Assembly (NCBI GenBank): GCA_045639185.1
Contig: JAZUCO010000144.1
Span: 1-9,088 of the forward strand
DNA length: 9,088 nt
Source of the DNA: UBA1081 sp045639185
Lineage (GTDB): Bacteria; Bacillota; Clostridia; Oscillospirales; Acutalibacteraceae
Direction of reading: 5' to 3'
Positions 1 through 6,061 of this stretch are shown piece after piece (the first letter of the stretch is position 1; each line of letters starts with the position of its first letter). The notes beneath the pieces are model-generated. The model did not search any database. It worked only from the letters and a program-made list of their open reading frames with translations, and was not told the origin of the DNA. Both the position numbers and the translations under genes were made by a program.

Positions 1-534
1 TGCCTTACCGATGGGGCAGTGGATGATGTTTGTCTTATCAAGACGGTACTCAATCTTACCAGCCTTAGCTTCTTCAACAGCCTTAGCTACGTCAGGAGTA
101 ACTGTACCTGCCTTGGGGCTGGGCATAAGACCACGGGGACCAAGGACTTTACCGAGACGACCTACAAGGCCCATCATGTTGGGAGCTGCGATACATACGT
201 CAAAATCCATAAAGCCTTCGCCCTGGATTCTTGCAACAAGATCTTCAGCACCTACAACTTCAGCACCTGCTGCAACAGCAGCATCTGCTTCTGCACCCTT
301 TGCGAATACAGCAACTCTTACCTTCTTACCAGTACCGTTGGGAAGAACAACAGCACCACGAACCTGCTGGTCTGCGTGACGTGAGTCAACACCAAGACGA
401 ACGTGAACTTCAACAGTTTCGTCGAAGTTTGCCTTTGCTGTCTGACAAGCGAGAGCGACTGCTTCGCTGGGGTCATAAAGTATTCCTAAATCAACAGCTT
501 TTACACTGTCAACATATTTCTTACCATGTTTCAT
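1..534 (-). CDS. rplA: 50S ribosomal protein L1, 3' end cut by window edge
   Basis: L1 is the large-subunit protein of the mobile L1 stalk. It binds 23S rRNA, helps release deacylated tRNA from the E site, and represses its own rplK-rplA mRNA in many bacteria. The reading frame starts with ATG at 534 (MKHGKKYVDSVKAVD) and stays open to base 1. This gives 178 codons of about 230, so the C-terminal quarter is missing. Seen motifs are GPRGLMPSPKAGTVT near residues 150-163 and a final HCPIGKA, both typical of bacterial L1. A GGGGGT ribosome binding site (one wobble pair) lies about 10 bases upstream. The gene begins 18 bases after the rplK stop, so the two are translationally close and co-transcribed. 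Identification is firm. Only the missing end is unknown. Confidence 0.97.
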   Translation of the reverse strand, partial: MKHGKKYVDSVKAVDLGILYDPSEAVALACQTAKANFDETVEVHVRLGVDSRHADQQVRGAVVLPNGTGKKVRVAVFAKGAEADAAVAAGAEVVGAEDLVARIQGEGFMDFDVCIAAPNMMGLVGRLGKVLGPRGLMPSPKAGTVTPDVAKAVEEAKAGKIEYRLDKTNIIHCPIGKA

Positions 535-552
535 TATTCACTTACCCCCGGC

Positions 553-978
553 TTAGTCTGCTACGACAACGCCCATGCTGCGTGCTGTACCAGCTACCAT
601 TGACATAGCTGCTTCTACACTAGCTGCGTTAAGGTCGGGCATCTTCTGCTCTGCAATTTTTCTTATCTGCTCTGTTGTGATTGTAGCTACCTTTGTCTTG
701 TTGGGGACACCTGAGCCACTCTCAATACCGCAAGCTTTCTTGATAAGAACTGCTGCAGGAGGAGTCTTTGTGATGAATGAGAAGGAACGGTCAGCGTAAA
801 CTGTGATAACTACGGGGATGATAAGACCCATATCATTCTTTGTACGCTCGTTGAATTCCTTTGTGAATCCCATAATGTTGACACCGTGCTGACCAAGAGC
901 AGGACCAACGGGGGGAGCCGGTGTTGCTTTGCCGGCGGGGATCTGAAGCTTAATATAGCCTGTTACTTTCTGTGCCAT
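553..978 (-). CDS. rplK: 50S ribosomal protein L11
   Basis: L11 forms the base of the GTPase-associated centre with 23S rRNA, where elongation factors and RelA act and thiostrepton binds. The product is 141 residues, the usual length. It starts at MAQKVTGYIKLQIPAGKATP, with the proline-rich N-terminal domain (PAPPVGPALGQHGVNIM, about residues 20-36) and the C-terminal RNA-binding domain (KMPDLNAASVEAAM to the end). The frame stays open upstream to about 1080, but that stretch is leader sequence. The start at 978 is chosen because a consensus GGAGGT (985-990) sits 6 bases in front of it and because L11 proteins begin here. It is the second-to-last gene seen in the rpmG-secE-nusG-rplK-rplA run and is preceded by a structured leader likely to control rplK and rplA together. 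Confidence 0.98.
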   Translation of the reverse strand: MAQKVTGYIKLQIPAGKATPAPPVGPALGQHGVNIMGFTKEFNERTKNDMGLIIPVVITVYADRSFSFITKTPPAAVLIKKACGIESGSGVPNKTKVATITTEQIRKIAEQKMPDLNAASVEAAMSMVAGTARSMGVVVAD

Positions 979-1101
979 AACTGCACCTCCAAAAAAAATG
1001 TGGTAGTGGCGGAGTGAGTTTATCTCTCCTCCCACAGGACGGTAATGAAACCACCCTATAACAAGCGGGCATAGCCGCACATTACCAAAAAATAAATTTG
1101 A
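979..1101 (-). promoter_or_regulatory. Structured nusG-rplK leader, candidate L1 autoregulatory site
   Basis: The 123 bases between nusG and rplK are much longer than the other gaps in this operon and are rich in inverted repeats. A GUGGGAGG segment (minus strand, 1036 downward) can pair with either of two CCAC copies: UGUGG(1036-1032)/CCACA(1003-999), or GUGG/CCAC nearer by with GGAG/CUCC inside. Eight U residues (998-991) follow the distal arm directly, then the rplK ribosome binding site. A GCGG/CCGC hairpin lies earlier, near 1066-1079. Known background: L1 represses rplK-rplA by binding a leader that mimics its 23S site, and a GUGGGAGG...CCAC element before rplK is common in Firmicutes. 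Assigning it to L1 here is inference. Confidence 0.55.
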
Positions 1102-1659
1102 TTAGTCAAGAGCAGGTTCAACCTGATCGAGACCGAGTTCAATGGGAGTTTCTCTACCCATCATTGAAATGATAACACGAACGACATCATTGTCAACATC
1201 GATTGTGTCAACAGTACCCTGAAAGCTGTCGAAGGGACCACCGATAACAGTAACAAGATCGCCTACTTCATAGCTTACTTCAACAGTATGCTTTTCAACG
1301 CCCATTGCGTAAACTTCTTTTTCTGAAAGCGGACGGGGCTTGCTTTCGGGACCTACGAATCCGGTAACACCTCTTGTGTTTCTTACGACATACCATGCTT
1401 CGTCAGTCATTTTCATTTCGCCTGACTTTGTGTCATAAAAAACGCCCATTTTAACGAGAACATAACCGGGGAAAAGCTTTCTCTCAACTTCTCTAGTTCT
1501 GCCGTCTTCCCTGATTTCTGTAACGAACTCTGTGGGGACTCTGACTTCGAGAATCTGATCCTGCATCTTACGGTTCTCAACGACTTTTACTATATTATCG
1601 GCAACTTTGTTTTCGTAGCCGCTGTAAGTATGGACGACATACCATTTTGCATCTTCCAT
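1102..1659 (-). CDS. nusG: Transcription termination/antitermination factor NusG
   Basis: NusG binds RNA polymerase through its N-terminal NGN domain and modulates pausing, termination and transcription-translation coupling. The product has 185 residues, slightly longer than the usual 175-180. Residues 4-117 form the NGN domain (KWYVVHTYSGYENKVA, FPGYVLVKM, WYVVRNTRGVTGFVG) and residues 131-185 the KOW domain, with the signature VIGGPFDSFQGTV at 138-150. Relative to short homologues there appear to be about ten extra residues after FPGYVLVKM (GVFYDTKSGEMK, 72-83), in the NGN hairpin region. The ATG at 1659 has GGAGG about 9 bases upstream (1669-1673). It follows secE after only 33 bases and precedes the rplK leader, the standard arrangement for this operon. 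Confidence 0.98.
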   Translation of the reverse strand: MEDAKWYVVHTYSGYENKVADNIVKVVENRKMQDQILEVRVPTEFVTEIREDGRTREVERKLFPGYVLVKMGVFYDTKSGEMKMTDEAWYVVRNTRGVTGFVGPESKPRPLSEKEVYAMGVEKHTVEVSYEVGDLVTVIGGPFDSFQGTVDTIDVDNDVVRVIISMMGRETPIELGLDQVEPALD

Positions 1660-1692
1660 TAACGTAAACCTCCGTAATATGCTAAAAAATCA

Positions 1693-2091
1693 TTAATGAT
1701 TGTGACCAGCGTGTTCATCTGAAGCTGCTTCGTCTTCAACTTCTACGCTTACCACTTCTTCACCTTCAATGACATCCTGAACGAATCTGATACCATTTGT
1801 CAAGGCAAAGTCTACAATCCAGATACCTATACCAACAATAATTGTTACAAGGAAAACAACGAGTGTGTTTCTGAGAACTGTCTTTTTGTCGGGCCAGATA
1901 ACCTTTTTGCATGTACCCTTAAAGTCTTTGAAGAATTTTTTAATTCTTGCGCCGGCACGTGTGAATACGTTACCTTCCTTCTTGGGTTTGCTCTGTTTGA
2001 TGCGCTCTTTCTTTGCTTTAAGAGCTTCCTTTTCGGCCTGTTTCTGAGCTTTTACAGCTTCTTTGTCGACCTGTTTGTTTTCATCAGCCAC
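1693..2091 (-). CDS. secE: Preprotein translocase subunit SecE, with extended tails
   Basis: SecE clamps the SecY channel and is essential for protein export. The product is 132 residues, about twice the core of Gram-positive SecE. Residues 1-40 are a highly charged K/E/Q-rich stretch, probably helical or coiled coil. Residues 44-70 hold the conserved amphipathic helix with FFKDFKGTCKKVIWPDKK. Residues 76-97 are a single membrane span. Residues 98-132 are an acidic tail ending EHAGHNH. With the usual N-in topology this tail would face outside. The start is a GTG at 2091, supported by AAAGGAG at 2101-2107 with about 9 bases of spacing. The core motif and position between rpmG and nusG make the call secure. 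The function of the tails is unknown. Confidence 0.96.
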   Translation of the reverse strand: MADENKQVDKEAVKAQKQAEKEALKAKKERIKQSKPKKEGNVFTRAGARIKKFFKDFKGTCKKVIWPDKKTVLRNTLVVFLVTIIVGIGIWIVDFALTNGIRFVQDVIEGEEVVSVEVEDEAASDEHAGHNH

Positions 2092-2139
2092 TTGAAGAAT
2101 CTCCTTTCATAATCGGATTTCAAGAAAAACCACGAAGAA

Positions 2140-2289
2140 TTACTTTGTTTCTCTGTGAAGAGTATGTTTCTTGCAGAATCTGCAGTACTTGTTCATCTCT
2201 AATCTGTCGGGTGTGTTCTTCTTGTTCTTCATTGTGTTGTAATTGCGCTGCTTGCATTCTGTACAAGCAAGAGTAACCTTAACTCTCAT
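2140..2289 (-). CDS. rpmG: 50S ribosomal protein L33, zinc-binding form
   Basis: L33 is a small large-subunit protein near the E site. This one is 49 residues (MRVKVTLACTECKQRNYNT...HRETK), the normal length. It has two CxxC pairs at Cys9/Cys12 and Cys36/Cys39, so it is the zinc-ribbon (C+) type rather than the cysteine-free form expressed under zinc limitation. The ATG at 2289 has a consensus GGAGGT at 2296-2301. It is the first gene of the rpmG-secE-nusG-rplK-rplA transcript, with a strong promoter about 110 bases upstream, and is followed by secE after 48 bases. Confidence 0.97.
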   Translation of the reverse strand: MRVKVTLACTECKQRNYNTMKNKKNTPDRLEMNKYCRFCKKHTLHRETK

Positions 2290-2374
2290 AACGGCACCTC
2301 CATAATTAATGTAGCCTCCCTCTTATAACACAGACTGCCTTGTCACATTGAAAAAATGCACACAAAAAAACAGC

Positions 2375-2387
2375 CCTCAAAAAGAGG
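2375..2387 (-). other. Hairpin at the very 5' end of the rpmG transcript
   Basis: Immediately after the predicted start point the RNA reads CCUC-UUUUU-GAGG, a four-pair stem with a five-base loop, then GCUG and seven U residues (2370-2364). It is short for a terminator, but its place at the 5' end fits a stabilising cap-like hairpin or a very early attenuator. The role is inference; the repeat itself is seen directly. Confidence 0.4.
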
Positions 2388-2394
2388 TATAGTT

Positions 2395-2423
2395 AATATA
2401 ACATATTAGTGTCAATATGTCAA
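2395..2423 (-). promoter_or_regulatory. Promoter of the rpmG-secE-nusG-rplK-rplA operon
   Basis: On the minus strand a perfect -35 box TTGACA (2423-2418) is separated by exactly 17 bases from TATATT (2400-2395), one mismatch from the sigma-70/sigma-A -10 consensus. Transcription would start near 2388. This gives a leader of about 99 bases before rpmG. The strength suits a ribosomal protein operon. A 10-base direct repeat, ACATATTGAC, occurs at 2420-2411 and 2450-2441, overlapping and flanking the -35 box. Confidence 0.85.
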
Positions 2424-2451
2424 GAACTTTTTTATTTTTGGTCAATATGTG

Positions 2452-2476
2452 AAAAACCGTAATCTGTCGCGGTTTT
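2452..2476 (-). terminator. Weak, possibly bidirectional terminator downstream of the esterase gene
   Basis: The minus strand reads AAAACCG (2476-2470), a 10-base loop, then CGGTTTT and one more T (2459-2452). This is a seven-pair inverted repeat with U residues on the exit side of both strands. It would separate the esterase gene from the rpmG promoter. The stem has only three GC pairs, so it may be weak and may work with the stronger hairpin at 2522-2555. Confidence 0.45.
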
Positions 2477-2521
2477 CATATTGCAGAATAGACAAGAAAA
2501 AGCCTGTTCTGAAGTATTTTA

Positions 2522-2555
2522 CGGCGGACAGCAGATGCATTTCCGTTGTCCGCCG
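2522..2555 (-). other. Nine-pair hairpin directly after the esterase stop codon
   Basis: CGGCGGACA (2522-2530) and TGTCCGCCG (2547-2555) form a perfect nine-base inverted repeat around a 16-base loop, starting 9 bases beyond the stop codon. No U tract follows on either strand, so it does not look like a standard intrinsic terminator. It may protect the mRNA 3' end or act with the U-rich repeat about 50 bases further on. Confidence 0.6.
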
Positions 2556-2564
2556 CAGAGTATC

Positions 2565-4766
2565 TTATATTAAAGTGAGAAGATTTTCAAAAAACATCTT
2601 CACAACATTTATAATGTTGAATATCTTTGAAAAATCAAATGATGTGTCTCTGTCTCCGCTTTCGGGAGCAAACTCAAAACTGTCTACACTTATGACTGCA
2701 TCTTTTCCGCTGAACATAAACTCAAGCCCTGCAACATCACCGGGTCGGTCATTGGAAAGCTTCACGCCGAAATCGATACCGTAGATATAAAGATGGTCTA
2801 TATCTGTTTCTATGGTATGCCATTCACCGTCAGCGGGAATCACAACACTCTCCCCTGCGGAAGAATACCAGGAAGCGGAACTTGTATAAAGTTTGACTCC
2901 CTCTGCAACAACATCATTTTCACCGTCATTACGGACTCTGAAAATTATTTTGCCGTATCTGCTGTAATCATAACCCTCATCATAAATCCAGACTTTTTTC
3001 TGTCCGTCTTCGTGAACGAGAAGTGGGTTAACCGAAAAGTTTTCAGATGTTGCTTTTACAGAGAGGCCTTTTGCCCCGTCAAAAGCTGATTCTGCCGTAA
3101 ATTCAATTTCCGCATTTTCTGCTTCCCAGACGGAATATTCCTTTGTGTATGTATCATTTTTAACGTGCCACGAAGTTTCATATTCACAATCCGCCCAGGC
3201 TTTTTCTGACCAATAGAAAGTATTTTCCGTTTCAGTTGTAACAAAGGGACTTACGGGAAATACAGGTTCACCGTTTTCAGACGCATAGAGATTGGAATTG
3301 ATATTACCGAGAGAATAAGCATAACTTGCGCTGACGGGTTCTTCTACATTTTCATTATATATTGCAATAGTGTCAGCATCGATTATCTCTGCATCAGCAC
3401 CGACAAAAACTCCGTCAGCACCTGCAACGGCAAATCCTGAGCCGATTTCACCGTCAAAGACAAGTCCGTCACCAACATTATCCAATGTCACATAGATTCT
3501 GCCGTCGCTGATCTCATAATTTTTTATATAAGAAGCAGTAAAGACTTTGTCACCGCCGTAAACGAGTCCGATTGCACTTTTTGCCATTCTCTCCCCGATT
3601 TCCTTTTTTATGTCGGGATGAATTGAACCTGCAGAGGGAATAAAACTCAGAGGAATATCATAAATTGCAACTGCAGCTCTTGATTCGGGCTGAGCCTGCT
3701 GCATTTTTGCATAATGCGCGTTCATTTCAACAAGGTCAATGCCGTTGTCAAGATGATATTTATATGACGCAAGCTGAGTATAAATTACAGGCATAAGTCC
3801 GTCATCGTATTCAAACACTTCCGTGTATGATTTCTGCATCAGATCAAACATCTTCTCATACTGTTCTGGAGTTTTGCCGTAAATAACATCACTTTCGCCC
3901 TGATACCATATCATCCCCGAAACTCTGAAATGACGAAGCGCCTCTACCTTGAGATTGTAATTTGAAGTCATATCGTAATATGCACTTCTCTCTGATTCAT
4001 TCCAATCATTTTCATTATAGTATTCACCGAGAGAAAGAAGAAGGTTTTTTACTTCTTCGTCACCGTCAATTGCATCTCTGCCAAGCCAGCTTGAAATCAC
4101 GGAACCGCCAAGGGGAATATTGAGCACACCTACGGGCATATCAAGTTCATCGTGAAGGTCTTTTGCAAAGAAATACGCAACAGCACTCATATTATAAACA
4201 AACATATCATTGCCTGTTGTCCAGACGGCACCGGGAATATCATTCTGAGGCTGTGCGGGCACAAGCTGTGTACTGCCTTTATATTCGGGAATAGCAGGAA
4301 CACAAAGAACACGAAGCCATTCACCGAGAGGCTCATTCTTTTCAAACATTGCAGAGCCTGTTTTTTCCTGAGAAAGGGAATACTGCATATTACTCTGTCC
4401 GCTCGCTATCCACAATTCACCGAAAACAACATTTTCAAGCTGTTCAAAAACATAACCGTCGCACTCAAGCACAACAGTATATTCAGAATATCCGCCGACG
4501 GGAGAATCAAAGCTTACCGCAAACACACCGTCTGCAGCCACCGTTTCACCTGAAGACACAATTTCCCCGTTTTTATAAAGTGTTGCACTGATTTTGCTTC
4601 CGTCACTTGCCGTGCCGGCAATTACAGCTTCCTTGCTGTGCTGAAAAAGCATACCGTCACCGTAAAAGGTGTAAAGCTGAGCATTACCGTTCTGAGCGCT
4701 TGTTGTTACAATGCAGGATAACATCATAATACAAACAAGAAAAACAGAAAACATTTTCTTCATCAT
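2565..4766 (-). CDS. Secreted sialate O-acetylesterase-like protein (SGNH/SASA family)
   Basis: Members of this family remove O-acetyl groups from sialic acids or plant polysaccharides. The product is 733 residues. Residues 1-24 are a signal peptide (MMKKMFSVFLVCIMMLSC, cut likely after TTSA). A lipoprotein reading at Cys18 is possible, but the lipobox is poor. An N-terminal beta domain (25-112) precedes the catalytic region with GQSNM at 123-127 (nucleophile Ser125), PLGGSVISSWL at 218-228, WYQGESD at 287-293 and IHPDIK at 382-387 (catalytic His383). Residues about 547-699 look like a jelly-roll, carbohydrate-binding-like domain. Residues 705-733 form a hydrophobic amphipathic tail. Start 4766 is chosen for AGGG 7 bases upstream; ATG 4763 or GTG 4772 are alternatives. 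It has its own promoter and is flanked by terminators, so it is monocistronic. The true substrate cannot be read from the sequence. Confidence 0.9.
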   Translation of the reverse strand: MMKKMFSVFLVCIMMLSCIVTTSAQNGNAQLYTFYGDGMLFQHSKEAVIAGTASDGSKISATLYKNGEIVSSGETVAADGVFAVSFDSPVGGYSEYTVVLECDGYVFEQLENVVFGELWIASGQSNMQYSLSQEKTGSAMFEKNEPLGEWLRVLCVPAIPEYKGSTQLVPAQPQNDIPGAVWTTGNDMFVYNMSAVAYFFAKDLHDELDMPVGVLNIPLGGSVISSWLGRDAIDGDEEVKNLLLSLGEYYNENDWNESERSAYYDMTSNYNLKVEALRHFRVSGMIWYQGESDVIYGKTPEQYEKMFDLMQKSYTEVFEYDDGLMPVIYTQLASYKYHLDNGIDLVEMNAHYAKMQQAQPESRAAVAIYDIPLSFIPSAGSIHPDIKKEIGERMAKSAIGLVYGGDKVFTASYIKNYEISDGRIYVTLDNVGDGLVFDGEIGSGFAVAGADGVFVGADAEIIDADTIAIYNENVEEPVSASYAYSLGNINSNLYASENGEPVFPVSPFVTTETENTFYWSEKAWADCEYETSWHVKNDTYTKEYSVWEAENAEIEFTAESAFDGAKGLSVKATSENFSVNPLLVHEDGQKKVWIYDEGYDYSRYGKIIFRVRNDGENDVVAEGVKLYTSSASWYSSAGESVVIPADGEWHTIETDIDHLYIYGIDFGVKLSNDRPGDVAGLEFMFSGKDAVISVDSFEFAPESGDRDTSFDFSKIFNIINVVKMFFENLLTLI

Positions 4767-4796
4767 AAACACGCCCTTTTATAAGATGTTTTTAAT

Positions 4797-4825
4797 ATTA
4801 TAACATATTATATAGAAAAAGTAAA
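4797..4825 (-). promoter_or_regulatory. Promoter of the esterase gene
   Basis: The minus strand carries TTTACT (4825-4820, four of six -35 matches), a 17-base spacer, and a perfect TATAAT (4802-4797). The start point would be near 4790, giving a leader of about 24 bases. It lies just after the terminator of the upstream gene, which supports independent transcription. No clear operator is visible. Confidence 0.7.
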
Positions 4826-4845
4826 TGTCCGAAAGTCTGCAATAT

Positions 4846-4873
4846 AAAAAGGCAGTCACCCCGGGTGACTGCC
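4846..4873 (-). terminator. Strong intrinsic terminator after the Gfo/Idh/MocA gene
   Basis: GGCAGTCACC (4873-4864, minus strand), a three-base loop CGG, then GGTGACTGCC (4860-4851) make a perfect ten-pair stem followed by five U residues. It begins 7 bases after the stop codon at 4881. It ends the thrS-oxidoreductase transcript cleanly. Confidence 0.95.
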
Positions 4874-4880
4874 TGATTTA

Positions 4881-6044
4881 TCAGAATGTTGATGACATAT
4901 CAGCCTGAACAGCTTCTTTGACATCTTTCTTTGCCTTTGATGTTGCTCTTCTCTTGTTAAGCTCTGCGAGATAGAGGTCTTCATCGAGAGGCAGTGTTAC
5001 GGGTACATTGCCCAGCCATGATGAAAGGTATGCCGCATTACAGATTGTAAGACCGTTGATACCTTCAACACCTTCTGCAACAAGAGGTTCGCCACGGAGA
5101 ATGTGAGCAGCAAACGCATTTGTAACACCTGAATGCTGTTCATTCATACCGTCAGTTTCAACTTCAACCTTCTTGCTTTCGAGTTTGCTGAAGCCGTCCT
5201 TCGCCGCGTATGTATAATCTGAAAGCTTTTCTGTAAGTTCAACAACCTCAAGCTCACTTGCAGAACAGATGATTCTTGCCTTATCGAGAGTGATTTCAAG
5301 TCTGTTATCACCGGGACAGTCACCTGTTGTTGTGATGAACACACCTGTTGCACCGTTGGGATATTCGGCATAGATTGTTACATCGTCTTCAACTTCGATG
5401 TCGTGCCATTTACCGTTGTGGCAGAATGCAGTAATTTTTGAAGGCATACCGCAGATCCACTGCCAGAGGTCAAGGTTGTGGGGTGCCTGATTCATAAGAA
5501 CACCGCCTCCTTCACCGTCCCATGTTGCTCTCCATCCGCCTGAGTTGTAGTAACCCTGAGTTCTGTACCAGTCAGTGATTATCCAGTTTGTTCTTCTGAT
5601 TTCACCGTAAACGCCGCTTTCAACAAGTTCTTTTACCTTGCGGAAAATGTGATTTGTTCTCTGGTTATACATAAGAGCAAATGTCTTATCCTGAGTCTTT
5701 ACATATTCATTGAGCTCACGAACATCCTTTGTGAAAACACCTGCGGGCTTTTCGCAAAGAACATGAATACCCTTTTCAAGAGCCTGCTTTGAAAGAACGG
5801 GGTGAAGATAATGAGGAGTTGCAATAATAATTGCATCAACCATACCGCTGTCGAGAAGTTCATCTGTGCTTGTGAATGTTGCAAGACCGGGAACCTTTTC
5901 AAGAGCAAAATCGAGTCTGTCCTGCTTTACATCACAGACAGCAACAAGCTCCATTTCCTTGATTTTGCCGTCTGTATACATCTTTATGTGAGATGAACCC
6001 ATATTACCTATACCGATGATTGCGTATTTAAGTTTTGCTGACAT
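4881..6044 (-). CDS. Gfo/Idh/MocA family NAD(P)-dependent oxidoreductase
   Basis: This family oxidises or reduces sugars, inositols and related polyols using a nicotinamide cofactor. The product is 387 residues. The Rossmann domain opens with YAIIGIGNMG (glycine motif at 11-16). Asp38 at the end of the second strand suggests NAD preference. ATPHYLH (75-81) and the family signature CEKPAG (97-102, Lys99) follow. The C-terminal domain contains GGGVLMNQAPHNLDLWQW (179-196), with the usual His189/Asp192 active-site pair. Start 6044 is chosen because AAAGGAG (6054-6060) lies 9 bases upstream; an in-frame TTG at 6068 would overlap thrS and skip that site. It begins 17 bases after the thrS stop with no terminator between, so it probably lies under T-box control. 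The substrate is not identifiable, and family membership is certain. Confidence 0.93.
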   Translation of the reverse strand: MSAKLKYAIIGIGNMGSSHIKMYTDGKIKEMELVAVCDVKQDRLDFALEKVPGLATFTSTDELLDSGMVDAIIIATPHYLHPVLSKQALEKGIHVLCEKPAGVFTKDVRELNEYVKTQDKTFALMYNQRTNHIFRKVKELVESGVYGEIRRTNWIITDWYRTQGYYNSGGWRATWDGEGGGVLMNQAPHNLDLWQWICGMPSKITAFCHNGKWHDIEVEDDVTIYAEYPNGATGVFITTTGDCPGDNRLEITLDKARIICSASELEVVELTEKLSDYTYAAKDGFSKLESKKVEVETDGMNEQHSGVTNAFAAHILRGEPLVAEGVEGINGLTICNAAYLSSWLGNVPVTLPLDEDLYLAELNKRRATSKAKKDVKEAVQADMSSTF

Positions 6045-6061
6045 AAAATCTATCTCCTTTA

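Noticed and set aside
979..1080. In-frame N-terminal extension of L11 starting near 1080
   Set aside because: L11 proteins start at MAQK, the GGAGGT at 985-990 marks that start, and the upstream stretch is full of RNA inverted repeats.
1687..1700. Palindrome AATCATTAATGATT at the secE stop codon, followed by T residues
   Set aside because: The stem is all or mostly A:T with a very short loop and lies inside an operon with 33 bases to nusG, so it is unlikely to be a terminator.
2449..2784. 111-codon plus-strand frame covering the esterase 3' end and downstream hairpins
   Set aside because: It runs through terminator-like repeats and the antisense of a real gene, with no known motifs.
4152..4553. 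133-codon open frame on the plus strand opposite the esterase gene
   Set aside because: It is antisense to a well-supported catalytic domain, has no recognisable domain and no convincing ribosome binding site.
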